DNA of 64,000 nt, from contig DATLNE010000010.1 of assembly GCA_035536915.1 (NCBI GenBank), positions 62,001 to 126,000 on the forward strand, read 5' to 3'. The notes beneath the pieces are model-generated. The model saw only the letters and a program-made list of their open reading frames with translations, did no database searches and was not told where the DNA came from. A program made the translations under genes and the position numbers. Below, in pieces: positions 1 through 9,011 of the stretch (within the stretch, counting starts at the first letter, position 1; the number at the start of each line of letters is the position of its first letter). Origin of the DNA: Acidimicrobiales bacterium. Lineage in GTDB: Bacteria > Actinomycetota > Acidimicrobiia > Acidimicrobiales > JAHWLA01.

Positions 1-45
1 GTCTCGCAGGACCTGCTGGCCATGGCCGACGCCGAGGCTGCTTGA
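1..45 (+). CDS. 3' end of a protein cut by the window start
   Basis: An open frame enters from the left edge and ends at TGA (43-45), giving a tail that reads VSQDLLAMADAEAA. It is too short to assign to a family. It converges on the PucR-like gene that follows. Confidence 0.3.
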   Translation, partial: VSQDLLAMADAEAA

Positions 46-98
46 GGGGCCGGCTCAGTCGTCGGCGGGCCGGGTGACGTCGTCGGGCAGGCGTTCGC

Positions 99-1196
99 TC
101 ATGGCGAGCGTGGTACCCAATCGTGGCGCCGCAACACGGCGGCCGTGTCGAGCCGCATGCGGTCGAAGGGCTGGTCGAGCGCGAGGCCGGTCTGCTCCTC
201 CACCCGCCGGCGGGCGTTGGGGTCGGCGTCGAGGCGGTCGAGCAGCGTGGTGACCTCGTCGTCGGGCAGGTCGAGCAGGCCGCCGAGCACCCGCCGCACG
301 AAGGCGCGAGCTTCGTCAGGCCCGGTGCCGGCCACGAACCGATAGACGCTGAGGTCGTCGGCCCGGCCGCCTCGGCCGACTTCGCGGGCCATGGGGACGA
401 GCGCAGCCACCTCCCGGTAGGCGTCGTACGCCGAGCCGGAGCCCCCCGTCGGTGCGGTCGCGAGTACAACCGCCCCATGCTCCTTTGCCGTCGCTTCAGC
501 CAGGGCGACGACGTGCGCCCACGCGCTCTCGTCGGCCGTCACCGCCACCGGGGCATGCATGGCCGGGGCCGAGCGCACCACTCCGCCGACGCCCCCCACC
601 TGCGCGGTGAAGGCGGACGCCGAGGCAGCCAACGGCGCCGGGTCGTCGCCTGCCGTGGCGGGGAGCGTGAACACGATGACACCGTGACGACGGGTGGGCT
701 CGAGCAGGTGGGCCAACTCGGAGGCACTGTCGAACGGGTCGACCCGCGGCGCCGGGCGACGACCCAGGGCATCGAGCCGGGTGCCCGCTGCGTGGCCTTG
801 CGCGACAGCTTCCACGGCGCGCTGGGCGAAGTCGAGCGCTTCGTCGGCCAGGCGGGCGAGTGCATCGACAGCGGCCTCCGGCGGGGCGGCAGGCGGCACC
901 AGCGAGACCAGGTAGTGCCATGAGGCGGCCATGGCAGCCCGCAAGTCGCACAGCACGTCGTCGACAGGTCGCCCTGCCGCCGCACGAACGCCGCCGACGG
1001 CTTCGATCTGTTCGAGTTCGGCCAGGGTCAGCCGTCGGCGGTTGCGTAAAAGGTCGGCGAAATGACGCACCACGTGCCGAGCAGGGTTGTCGTCCCCGAC
1101 CGCCGTCGCCATCCCGTTCGGGTCGACCTGCAACCGGTCGATCATCCCCTCGAAGATGTCGTTGTGCCACGCCAGCCCGCGTTCGGGCGTGTTCAT
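99..1196 (-). CDS. PucR/CdaR-like transcriptional regulator, C-terminal HTH degenerate
   Basis: 365 residues from the ATG at 1196. The open frame continues to 1256, but the extra residues look unlike protein. The middle resembles the ligand-binding part of PucR/CdaR-type activators. The C-terminus keeps the flanks of the PucR helix-turn-helix block: GLLDLPDDE, then an EEQTGLALDQPFDRMRLD segment like the usual EE.TGLDL.DP.DRL. The helix-turn-helix sequence expected between them is missing, so DNA binding is doubtful. The stop (99-101) overlaps an ATG at 100-102 that opens a 15-codon frame. Reading the last codons one frame over gives RLGTTLAMSERLPDD, a more natural tail, so a 3' frameshift is possible. 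Family call moderate; function unknown. Confidence 0.55.
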   Translation of the reverse strand: MNTPERGLAWHNDIFEGMIDRLQVDPNGMATAVGDDNPARHVVRHFADLLRNRRRLTLAELEQIEAVGGVRAAAGRPVDDVLCDLRAAMAASWHYLVSLVPPAAPPEAAVDALARLADEALDFAQRAVEAVAQGHAAGTRLDALGRRPAPRVDPFDSASELAHLLEPTRRHGVIVFTLPATAGDDPAPLAASASAFTAQVGGVGGVVRSAPAMHAPVAVTADESAWAHVVALAEATAKEHGAVVLATAPTGGSGSAYDAYREVAALVPMAREVGRGGRADDLSVYRFVAGTGPDEARAFVRRVLGGLLDLPDDEVTTLLDRLDADPNARRRVEEQTGLALDQPFDRMRLDTAAVLRRHDWVPRSP

Positions 1197-1271
1197 GATG
1201 AGGATACGTAGCAGTTCAAGAGGGGCCCTGCAAGCGGTGTCACCCGGGGGTGACACCGGGACCTGGACGCG

Positions 1272-1303
1272 AAAAGGGCCGGCGCCCGCGACGGACGCCG
1301 GCC
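1272..1303 (-). terminator. Terminator of the CBS-domain gene
   Basis: A perfect 8-bp stem GGCCGGCG (1277-1284) / CGCCGGCC (1296-1303). On the minus strand it is followed by TTTT (1275-1272). It lies just past the stop of the CBS gene. Confidence 0.6.
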
Positions 1304-1315
1304 TCCGCAGTTGCC

Positions 1316-1735
1316 TTACTCGTTCGGAGGAGCCGCACTGATGTCGGCCAGCGCCGAGTCCTCGTCGCGCTCCATGGCGAGGTCGCCGATCGACACGATG
1401 CCGACGGGCTTGCCGTTCTCCACCACGGGCAGGCGCCGCAGCGCCCGCTCCCGCATCAGGGTGACCGCCTCGTCGACTCCTGCGTCGGGCGAGAGCGTGG
1501 CCAACTCGGTGCTGCAGATCTCGCCCACCGTCGTGGAGCCGGTGTCGAGGCCGTCGGCCACGGCGCGGATCACGATGTCGCGGTCGGTCACGATGCCTCG
1601 CACGGTGTCGCCGTCGGTGACGATGACGTCGCCGATGCTCTCGTCGCGCATGTAGCGGGCAGCCTCGGCCACGGTCGTGTCTGCCGACACCGTCAGCGGG
1701 TTGGGGGTCATGAGGTCCTTGAGCGTCTGCGCCAC
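1316..1735 (-). CDS. CBS-domain pair protein
   Basis: 139 residues, essentially two CBS motifs (Bateman module). The first reads LMTPNPLTVSADTTVAEAA then GIVTDRDIV; the second reads LSPDAGVDEAVTLM then RRLPVVENGKPVGIVSIGDL. Such stand-alone proteins usually bind adenine nucleotides and act as cytosolic energy or stress sensors; the ligand here is unknown. The GTG at 1735 is chosen because GAGGAGG sits at ideal spacing; the frame upstream is shadow of the neighbouring gene. A terminator follows. Family certain, role not. Confidence 0.88.
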   Translation of the reverse strand: MAQTLKDLMTPNPLTVSADTTVAEAARYMRDESIGDVIVTDGDTVRGIVTDRDIVIRAVADGLDTGSTTVGEICSTELATLSPDAGVDEAVTLMRERALRRLPVVENGKPVGIVSIGDLAMERDEDSALADISAAPPNE

Positions 1736-1802
1736 GTGCGCCTCCTCGAAGGTGGTAGCCGTTGTCGCCTCGCGTCCTACCCGAGCCTCCGACGGCGGCA
1801 AC

Positions 1803-3428
1803 CTACGAGGGGGAGTGGCGCTCCACGATGCGGCGGGCATCGACGCCCGGCGGGAGGGTGCCGAAGGCGCGGCCGCCGTCGCCGTCGAGGCGCGAGGCGC
1901 AAAAGGCATCGGCTACGGCCGGGTCGCCCGAGCGCACCAGCAGCGAGCCCTGGAAGGCCAGCGCCATGGCCTCGACCACCCGGCGGGCGCGGCGTTCGAT
2001 GTCGTCGAGGTCGCCCAGCTCCTTGCGCAGGCGGGCCACGGCGTTGTCGAGGCGGGCGTCGGCCCCTGCCGCGCCGTCGAGCTCGGCCACGAAGGCCTCC
2101 ACCGACTCCGGGCTGCGGGCCATGGCCCGGAGCACGTCGAGGCAGATGACGTTGCCCGAGCCCTCCCACACGCCGTTGAGCGGGCTCTGGCGGAACAGCC
2201 GGGGCATGCCCGAGGCCTCGACGAAGCCGTTGCCGCCCAGGCATTCGAGCGACTCGGCCGCGTGCACCGGCGCCCGTTTGCAGACCCAGTACTTGCTGAC
2301 CGGGGTGGCCAACCGCTTGAGCAGGCGCTCGTGCTCGTCGTCGCCGCTGTCGTAGGCGCGGGCCAGCCGCAGGGCCGTGACGGTGGCCGCTTCCGACTCG
2401 ACGGCCAAGTCGGCCAGCACGGCCGACATGAGGGGCTGGTCGACCAGCGTCTTGCCGAAAGCAGCTCGGTGCGAAGCGTGGTGGATCGCCTGGGCGGTGC
2501 CGAGGCGCATGCCCGCAGCGGAGCCGAGCACGCAGTCGAGGCGCGTGTGGTTGACCATCTCGATGATGGTGCGGACACCGGCGCCCTCGTCGCCCACCCG
2601 TCGCGCCCAAGCAGCCGTCAGCTCGATCTCGCTGGAAGCGTTGGAGCGGTCGCCCAGCTTGTCCTTGAGCCGCTGGACGGCGACGGCGTTGCGGGTGCCG
2701 TCCGGGCGCCAGCGGGGGAGGAGGAAGCACGTCAAGCCGCCGGGTGCTTGGGCCAGCACCAGGAAGGCGTCCGACATCGGGGCCGAGCAGAACCACTTGT
2801 GGCCGGTGACGAGGTACTCGCCGTCGACCGCCCTGGGCTCGGCCCGGGTGGTGTTGGCCCGCACGTCGGAGCCGCCCTGCTTCTCGGTCATGGCCATGCC
2901 GAAGGTCACGCCCTGCTTCTGCGGGGCGGGGGCGAAGCGCCGGTCGTAGGTGCGCGACACCACCCGCGGTTCCCACTCGGCGGCCACGGCAGGCTCGTGG
3001 CGCAGCGCAGGCACCACCGAGTAGGTCATGGAGATGGGGCACGTGTGGCCCGCGTCGACCTGCGACCACACGATCATCTTGGCGGCCCGGGCCACGTGCG
3101 CCCCCGGCCGCTCGTCGGCCCACGGCGAGGCGTGCAGGCCGTGCGCCACCGACACGTCCATGAGCTGGTGGTAGGCGGGGTGGTAGCGCACCTCGTCGAG
3201 GCGGTGGCCGAAGCGGTCGTGGGTGTGCAGCACGGGCGGGTTCTCGTTGGCCAGGAAGCCCCACTCGATGGCCTCGGGCGTGCCCGCCTTGGCGCCAAGT
3301 TCGACGAGCTCGGCCTCGGCCCACTCGGCGCCCTCCCGACGCACCGCTTCTCCCAGCGCGGCGTCAGCGGTGAAGGCGTTGTGGTGCTCCAAGGGAGGTG
3401 CCTGGTTGAAGACCTCGTGGGTCGTCAT
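1803..3428 (-). CDS. aidB: AidB-type acyl-CoA dehydrogenase
   Basis: 541 residues, the same length as E. coli AidB, and collinear with it. Shared motifs include VFNQAPPL near the start, the NENPP..H.HD segment, CPISMTYSVVPAL, the FAD-site block GMAMTEKQGGSDVRANTT, RLKDKLGDRSNASSEIE, and LGGNGFVEASGMPRLFRQSPLNGVWEGSGNVICLDVLRA near residue 420. AidB is a flavoprotein of the acyl-CoA dehydrogenase family induced by alkylating agents in E. coli; its true substrate is debated. Start ATG 3428 overlaps the stop of the SRPBCC gene (ATGA, 3425-3428), so the two are translationally coupled. Confidence 0.93.
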   Translation of the reverse strand: MTTHEVFNQAPPLEHHNAFTADAALGEAVRREGAEWAEAELVELGAKAGTPEAIEWGFLANENPPVLHTHDRFGHRLDEVRYHPAYHQLMDVSVAHGLHASPWADERPGAHVARAAKMIVWSQVDAGHTCPISMTYSVVPALRHEPAVAAEWEPRVVSRTYDRRFAPAPQKQGVTFGMAMTEKQGGSDVRANTTRAEPRAVDGEYLVTGHKWFCSAPMSDAFLVLAQAPGGLTCFLLPRWRPDGTRNAVAVQRLKDKLGDRSNASSEIELTAAWARRVGDEGAGVRTIIEMVNHTRLDCVLGSAAGMRLGTAQAIHHASHRAAFGKTLVDQPLMSAVLADLAVESEAATVTALRLARAYDSGDDEHERLLKRLATPVSKYWVCKRAPVHAAESLECLGGNGFVEASGMPRLFRQSPLNGVWEGSGNVICLDVLRAMARSPESVEAFVAELDGAAGADARLDNAVARLRKELGDLDDIERRARRVVEAMALAFQGSLLVRSGDPAVADAFCASRLDGDGGRAFGTLPPGVDARRIVERHSPS

Positions 3429-3898
3429 GCCTCGGCCGTGGCCTTGATGCGGGCCAGGGTGGCCCGCATGCCCGCCATGTTGTGCTCCGTGCGTTCGCCC
3501 ACGCCGCTGGCCAGCAAGCCGAGGAACTTCAGGAGCCTGCCGCGCCGCTCCTCCCAGCGCTCCACCACTGTCGACCCGCCGTTGCCGTCGGCGCTGATGC
3601 GGTAGGTCCAGCGAGCCACGGGCAGCCCGAACACCGAGGTGACGTCGAAGGTCAGCTCCTCACCCGGGCTGGCCGTCACCACCGTGCCCGTCGTGCTCCA
3701 GCGGCGGAACCCGATGCGGTTGCGGCCTCTGAACTTGGCGCCCGGAGTGGCCGCGGTCGCGCCGCCCAGCCAGTCGCAGCGGACGCACTCGGGGCTCCAC
3801 TCGCCCATGCGGGGCAGGTCGGCCACCATGGCGTAGACGGCTTCGGGTGACGCCGCCACGTCGATGGATACTTCGTTCGATTCCCCCATGGCCGCCAT
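3425..3898 (-). CDS. SRPBCC (START-like) family protein
   Basis: 157 residues with the polyketide-cyclase/START-like pattern: VSIDVAASPEAVYAMVADLPRMGEWSPEC at the N-terminus, a FRGRNRIGFRRWSTT strand pair, and a C-terminal helix. This fold binds hydrophobic ligands in a deep pocket; ligand unknown. It ends in a 4-bp ATGA overlap with aidB, so it is the promoter-proximal gene of a two-gene operon. No good ribosome site precedes ATG 3898 or the internal ATG 3889, so the start is uncertain by three codons. The hairpin at 3903-3941 lies directly upstream. Confidence 0.8.
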   Translation of the reverse strand: MAAMGESNEVSIDVAASPEAVYAMVADLPRMGEWSPECVRCDWLGGATAATPGAKFRGRNRIGFRRWSTTGTVVTASPGEELTFDVTSVFGLPVARWTYRISADGNGGSTVVERWEERRGRLLKFLGLLASGVGERTEHNMAGMRATLARIKATAEA

Positions 3899-3902
3899 GT
3901 TA

Positions 3903-3941
3903 CGAGTACGGGCTGCCCGGCATCCGGGCAGCCCGTACTCG
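3903..3941 (-). terminator. Strong hairpin terminator of the large secreted protein gene
   Basis: A perfect 18-bp stem (3903-3920 with 3924-3941) around a 3-nt CAT loop, 5 nt past the stop of the secreted protein gene. No T-tract follows, which is common for terminators in GC-rich actinobacteria. It also sits directly before the SRPBCC start. Confidence 0.65.
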
Positions 3942-3946
3942 GGGTG

Positions 3947-6900
3947 TCACCGCTTGAAGTGGAACAGGGCCGGGTGTGTCGAGCCGTCGTCGAGGGTGAT
4001 GACGAAGCGGCGGCACGTGTCGGCCCACGCCTTGGCCGTCTTCCAGGTGTAGACGAACTGCTGGTCCAACTCGCTGTAGCGCAGGCCCGACGGCGATGTG
4101 GTGTCGAGCAGGTCGGGCGCGATTGTGGAGCTCGCCCCCGCGGCGCAGGCGATTCGTTCCGACACGCTCGAGGTGACGACGCCCGTGCGGGTGACGACGG
4201 TGCCGTCGGGTTCTTCCACCCGGAACTTCATCGGCACCGACGAACCCGCCTGCACGACGTTCCACACGCCGGGGTTCTCGACCGGGGCGAAGTAGCCCTC
4301 GAAGTCGTAGCCGCCTGCGTATGTGACGGTCACCGTGGTCTCGTTGCCCACCCGGTCGACGGCCTTGACCCGGAAGTCGTGGTTGCCGGCCGTGGTGTTC
4401 AGTGTGACCGGGTCGAGCGCAGTGCACGACTCGATGCCCGAGCCGATGTCGGCGCAGGAGAAGGCGGCTTCGGTGTTGCCGCCCAGGACGTGCTGGCCCT
4501 GCACCGGGTTGGTGATGGCCACCGTCGGTGCCGCGTTGTCGACGGCGACGACCGTGCGCCCTGTGGAGCCGTCGGAGCCCCGGACGTCGACGGTGTGCAG
4601 CCCCGGCCCTGCCACGGTGAGGCCCGTGCCCAAGGGCCGGAAGGCGTCGCCGTCGATGCTGGCCTCGTACGCCACCTGCTGGCCGCCGGTGGCGGTGACC
4701 GTCGGGGGAGCGGTGAACCAGCCGTTGTCCTGCGTGCCGTTGACTGTGATCGTCAGGCCGCTGGAGGCCGGCGTTGTGGGCCGGAAGTCGAGGCCCTTGG
4801 CCCGGGTGGTGCCGACTTGGCCGTCGCGCACGCCTTGCACGAAGAAGTCGCCGACGCCCGTGGTGGGCACGACCCCTGTCCAGGTGCGGGCTGTGGCCCC
4901 CGCTGTGGCGGGCAGCGCTGTCAGGTCCAAGGACTGCCACGTGGCCGAGTCGGCCCGGTACAGCACCATCACGTGGTCGGCATCACGGGCTTCGATGCGG
5001 AAGGCCGTGGTCGACTCACCGATGGCGGCGGCCTCGACGGCAGCGAACGACGGCCGCGGCCCGTTCAACGTCGTCGGGTACAGCACCTTGCCTGTGATGC
5101 GGCTGAAGGTGTGGCGGGTGCCTTCGCCGTCGCTGCCTTCCGACCGGTACTGCGACGGGAACAGCTGCACGCCCCCGCCGGGCGCCGTCGAGGCCACCGG
5201 CACGGGGAACACCGCGTCGCGGGCTGTGACCGTCTCGTTGAAGGCGCTGCGGTCGGACGTCGGCATGGAGATGAGGGGGCTGACACTCTCGTCCATCGGC
5301 CCTGAGGTGAGGCCGGTGATGAGCACGTCGCCCTGCACCACGCCTGCCGGCGTCGGCGGCAGTGTGATGCCCACGCTGGGCTCGAGCGGCCGGTAGTGCA
5401 CCGCTGTCGGCGACTGCCCGTTGGCTGTGAGGTAGGTGCCCTGGGGCGTCGAGACCGGGGTCAGTGTGATGTCCTGGTCGAACGGCGCGGCCTGCACGGC
5501 CAGTGTCGGGTCGACCGGCAACGCTGTGCCCGCTGTGGCGCCGACTGTCGCGGGCAGCTCGCCACCGTTGGCGCCCACCTTGGCGAAGGGGAAGCCGTAG
5601 AACGTCGACTCGTTCACGACCTTCTGGTCGTACACGCCGAGCGCCGCTTCCCTTGTGAACGCCTCGCGGGCCTTCATCACCGCTTGCCCGACGGTCATTG
5701 TGCCGTCGAGGTTCTTGGTGAACAGCTTCAGGAACAGCTCGCCGTAGGCCAGCGCCGCGGTGTCGCCGTAACCGAAGCCGGTGTTGGCCAGGAAGCCCAA
5801 CGCCCGCTTGTCACGGGCGACCACTTGGGCGAAGTCGTCGAGCCGCGAGGCGTCGGCCGCTGTGGCCCCCGACACCCAGGCACGGCCCGGCACGTTCAGG
5901 CCTGCGTTGCAGCCGATGGTGAAGAGCAGCGCGCCCAGGTCGAGCCCGCTTGTGCCCAGGTCGGTGCTGGAGAACAGCGTCGGGTTGGTGGCCAGCGACG
6001 AGTTGCCCTGGGCGGGCAGCGCGTCGGCATGGTCGTAGTGGGCGTTGAGCGAGGCCACGGTGGCGCCGTCGCTCAACGCTGTCAGCAGCTCGTCGCGCGT
6101 CCACGTCTCGTTGTTGAGTGTCTTGGCTGTGGCGCCCAGTGCTGTGAGCTGGGCTGTGATGGCTGTCGCCAGGTCGCTCACGAAGTCGTAGCCGGTTGTG
6201 ACCGTCTTCGACAGGTCGATGTAAGGCTTGGTTGTGTACTGGTCGATGGCGCCCAGGATCTCGGCGGGCGTCTCCACCAGGCGGCCGCCTGCCAGGTCGG
6301 GCACGAGCAGTTGGCCGGTGAGGTAGTCGACCCGGTCACGCTCGGTGTAGGCGTTGTCGGTCAGCAGCATCCCGTAGGCCGAGGCCGCCGAGATGGGGTT
6401 GTCGCCGCCGGGGAAGCGGACCGAGTCGTAGTAGTCGCGCTGGTTCGACAGCGACACGTTGTCGAGCTCGCGGGCGAACGGGATCATGTCGTCGTCGCCC
6501 ACGACCACGACGTACTGCGCCTTCTTCAGCGCTGTGAGGTACTGGTCGAGCACGGCGGTGATCGGTCGGACCACGCCGTTGGCGGCCTCGGGCGCGCAGC
6601 GGTCGGCGTCCCATGCGGCGTAGGCGGCCGCCACTGTGGCGTCGCCGTCGACCGGCAGGATGAGGCCGTTGACCTCAGGCCGGTCGGCCAGGCCTTCCAG
6701 CGCTGTGGCGAGGGCTGTGGCCGCTGTGGCGCCGTAGGCGTCGCCCATGCGCTTCTGGTTGACGAGGAAGATCGTCTTCGTCTCGGGGTCGAGGGTGGCC
6801 TTGTTCGGCAGTGTGCCGGTGGTGCCGCCTGTGCCCATCGAGAAGGTCGCCGCGCAGGTCAGTTCCGGCGGCGGGTCGAGTGTGATCTGGAGCAGGTACG

Positions 6901-8884
6901 GCATGGCGCTGTTGCTGCCGAGGTGGTGGCCCACTGTGACTGTGAAGGGCTCCGAGGTCTGGCGCCGCACGATGGTGGAGACCACTTCGGTCTCGGTGGC
7001 CCGGTTGTCGGAGATGCTCAACGGGGTCGAGCGGATGGGCAGGTCCTGCAAGCCTTCCGGCGGGGCCACGTCGGTGGGGCCGAAGTCCTCGATGGGCAGT
7101 TGCCGCAGTGTCTTCTGCGGCGCGGAGGCCAGGAACGGCGTCGCCGTGGGGCCGTCGAGGAACAGGTCGAAGTCGGCGGGCAGGTGGCTGAGGGTGGCGA
7201 TGATGCGCGTGCCCTCGGGCAGGTTGGCCGGGAGTGTGTAGTAGTCGACGTCGTCGCCGTCACCGATGTGCGAGAGGTACATCGTGTTGGCTGTCACGGC
7301 CGTGGCGTTTGTGACGCTGTCGTTGGGCTCGAGGGCATCGGCGACGGTGAACGGCGCGTTGCTCAGTGCGGTGGCGCCCGACGTCGAGTTGGACCGGGCG
7401 TGGAACGACGCCGTCTTGATGCCCAGCTCCACGCCGGGACGGGCCAGGAACGAGAGCTTGACGCTCTCTGTGCGCGGCATCTCCTCGGAGCTGCAGTCGG
7501 CCTCCTCGCCCATGTACCAACGAAGGATGCTGGTGTCGATCATGGCCGCCTGGGTCACCATCACGGTGTCGGTGTTCGACGACTCGATAGAGCTACCGAA
7601 GGGCTCGCCTGCCGAGACCTCGTCGCCGTTGTCGATCTGCTTGGTGGCCGAATCGGGCACGTAGGTGAAGCCGTTGGCCAGGCGGACGGAAAAGACCATG
7701 CCCGCGCTGGCCCAGCAGTTGAAGTTGGCCTCGGCGGTGTAGCGGACGAGGCCGGGGTCGTTCAGTGTGGGCAGGGGAGCAGCGCCGGTGACGTTCCGAA
7801 GTGTGAGGTTCTCGTACGCCAGCTTTGTGGGGTCGATGACCGCTGTGGCGAGGTCGCCGAAGGTCAGGTACGGCAGCAGCGACCCGCCGTCGTCGCGCGC
7901 CAGCACGCGGCTGAGCGGCGCGGGGTCGACGATGGTGCGGCGGGTCGGCGTGAGCGCGGCGATGGCATCGGCCAAGGTCGTGCCTTCACCGCATGTCAGC
8001 ACTGTGCAGTCGACGACGTCGGGAAGCTCCAGCGCAGGGATGTTGGCCAGGTCGGTGCCTGTCACGTCCATGGCCCCGACGTCGAAGAAGCCCAGCGGGC
8101 TGGCTGTGAGGTCGGCCTGGTTCACCAGCAGTGTGGGGAGGAACCACAGTTGGTGGATGGGGGCACCCTTGAGGTCGAGGTCGAGCAGGGTGGAGGTGGC
8201 CTCGTTGATGCCGTTGGCCGCGCAGTCGAAGCCCGGCAGGTTGGCGCACCAGTCGTAGGTGGACGAGAGCTGGTCGAGGGTGGGGCCTGCGAAGAGGAAG
8301 CCCTGGAGCGTCGTGCTGCGGATGGGGGTCGACGCGATGTCGATGTCGTTCAGTGTGAGCGCTGTGATCTGGGGCGCGTCGAGGGCCAGGGCCTGCTGCA
8401 GGGTGACGGCGTTGAGGGCGGCACCGTCGTAGATCGTGCCTTCCAGCAGTGTCGCCCAGCCGCCTTCAACGAAGACGGGCACGGTCGACAGCGGCATGGG
8501 CGGCAGGGCCGCGGCCGCCAACGGCGTTGACCGGATGGGCATGGTCGCCAGCGGCGTGGAGCGGATGGGCGTCGAACGGATGGGCGTCGACCGGATGGGG
8601 GTCGACCGGATCGGCGTCGAGCGGATGGGCGTCGAACGGATCGGCGCCGCCTCGGGCCCGCTGGTGAACAGCGGGATGGTGCTGATGTCGAGCGTCGACT
8701 TGTCGAGCTTCGACAGGCCCGCAGGCCCCGCCGCTGTTGCGGCTGTGAACGACATGCTCTCGATCGAGCCGTCGTCGACCACGAGGGCAGAGGCAGGCGA
8801 TGGGACACCGCTCGCTACTGCCGCCACCAGTACTGCGAGTGAGATCGCGACGCGCCGTCGCGCCGCCGCCCAGCTTCGTGCCAT
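3947..8884 (-). CDS. Giant secreted protein with PIRST repeats and gingipain-like (C25) peptidase domain
   Basis: 1645 residues; ATG 8884 is preceded by GGAGG at good spacing. Seen in order: a Sec signal peptide (about 1-33); six tandem PIRST pentapeptides (81-110) with further isolated copies near 116, 195 and 620; a leucine-rich stretch of TLND/DLDLKGAPI type (about 140-290); a DUF11-like adhesin segment (about 390-510); a PPC-type domain starting EPNDSVTNATAV (about 514-585); a C25/caspase-like domain with the usual VVVVGDDDMIPFAREL strand (about 785), candidate catalytic His949/His952 (NAHYDHAD) and Cys992 (FTIGCNAG); and a C-terminal PxKF-like domain (about 1526-1645) with VPMKFRV. No LPXTG or TM anchor is seen, so it is probably released or wall-associated. 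Thr codons are strikingly often ACA. The peptidase call rests on motifs; the target is unknown. Confidence 0.75.
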   Translation of the reverse strand: MARSWAAARRRVAISLAVLVAAVASGVPSPASALVVDDGSIESMSFTAATAAGPAGLSKLDKSTLDISTIPLFTSGPEAAPIRSTPIRSTPIRSTPIRSTPIRSTPIRSTPLATMPIRSTPLAAAALPPMPLSTVPVFVEGGWATLLEGTIYDGAALNAVTLQQALALDAPQITALTLNDIDIASTPIRSTTLQGFLFAGPTLDQLSSTYDWCANLPGFDCAANGINEATSTLLDLDLKGAPIHQLWFLPTLLVNQADLTASPLGFFDVGAMDVTGTDLANIPALELPDVVDCTVLTCGEGTTLADAIAALTPTRRTIVDPAPLSRVLARDDGGSLLPYLTFGDLATAVIDPTKLAYENLTLRNVTGAAPLPTLNDPGLVRYTAEANFNCWASAGMVFSVRLANGFTYVPDSATKQIDNGDEVSAGEPFGSSIESSNTDTVMVTQAAMIDTSILRWYMGEEADCSSEEMPRTESVKLSFLARPGVELGIKTASFHARSNSTSGATALSNAPFTVADALEPNDSVTNATAVTANTMYLSHIGDGDDVDYYTLPANLPEGTRIIATLSHLPADFDLFLDGPTATPFLASAPQKTLRQLPIEDFGPTDVAPPEGLQDLPIRSTPLSISDNRATETEVVSTIVRRQTSEPFTVTVGHHLGSNSAMPYLLQITLDPPPELTCAATFSMGTGGTTGTLPNKATLDPETKTIFLVNQKRMGDAYGATAATALATALEGLADRPEVNGLILPVDGDATVAAAYAAWDADRCAPEAANGVVRPITAVLDQYLTALKKAQYVVVVGDDDMIPFARELDNVSLSNQRDYYDSVRFPGGDNPISAASAYGMLLTDNAYTERDRVDYLTGQLLVPDLAGGRLVETPAEILGAIDQYTTKPYIDLSKTVTTGYDFVSDLATAITAQLTALGATAKTLNNETWTRDELLTALSDGATVASLNAHYDHADALPAQGNSSLATNPTLFSSTDLGTSGLDLGALLFTIGCNAGLNVPGRAWVSGATAADASRLDDFAQVVARDKRALGFLANTGFGYGDTAALAYGELFLKLFTKNLDGTMTVGQAVMKAREAFTREAALGVYDQKVVNESTFYGFPFAKVGANGGELPATVGATAGTALPVDPTLAVQAAPFDQDITLTPVSTPQGTYLTANGQSPTAVHYRPLEPSVGITLPPTPAGVVQGDVLITGLTSGPMDESVSPLISMPTSDRSAFNETVTARDAVFPVPVASTAPGGGVQLFPSQYRSEGSDGEGTRHTFSRITGKVLYPTTLNGPRPSFAAVEAAAIGESTTAFRIEARDADHVMVLYRADSATWQSLDLTALPATAGATARTWTGVVPTTGVGDFFVQGVRDGQVGTTRAKGLDFRPTTPASSGLTITVNGTQDNGWFTAPPTVTATGGQQVAYEASIDGDAFRPLGTGLTVAGPGLHTVDVRGSDGSTGRTVVAVDNAAPTVAITNPVQGQHVLGGNTEAAFSCADIGSGIESCTALDPVTLNTTAGNHDFRVKAVDRVGNETTVTVTYAGGYDFEGYFAPVENPGVWNVVQAGSSVPMKFRVEEPDGTVVTRTGVVTSSVSERIACAAGASSTIAPDLLDTTSPSGLRYSELDQQFVYTWKTAKAWADTCRRFVITLDDGSTHPALFHFKR
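8555..8644 (-). repeat. Tandem 15-bp coding repeat (six PIRST units)
   Basis: Six near-identical 15-bp units (plus-strand unit of the form CGGATGGGCGTCGAC) encode six PIRST pentapeptides in a row. A seventh unit lies at about 8525-8539 after a short spacer. The units differ mostly at third codon positions, so they have been kept at the protein level. Confidence 0.85.
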
Positions 8885-9011
8885 GAAAGTGCCTCCGCTC
8901 TTCGCCGCCTACCGTGGTTGGCAGGTCGACGCCCCAGGTGCGCAGTGCTGCTGACTGCTCCCACCATGGTGCCGGCTCGACAGGGGAAAAAGCGAGGGTT
9001 ACAACCTGCTT

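Noticed and set aside
5396-8530. A 1044-codon open frame on the plus strand opposite the secreted protein gene
   Set aside because: It is the antisense of a real gene in GC-rich DNA; composition is Arg/Gly/Val-rich and no domain or ribosome site appears.
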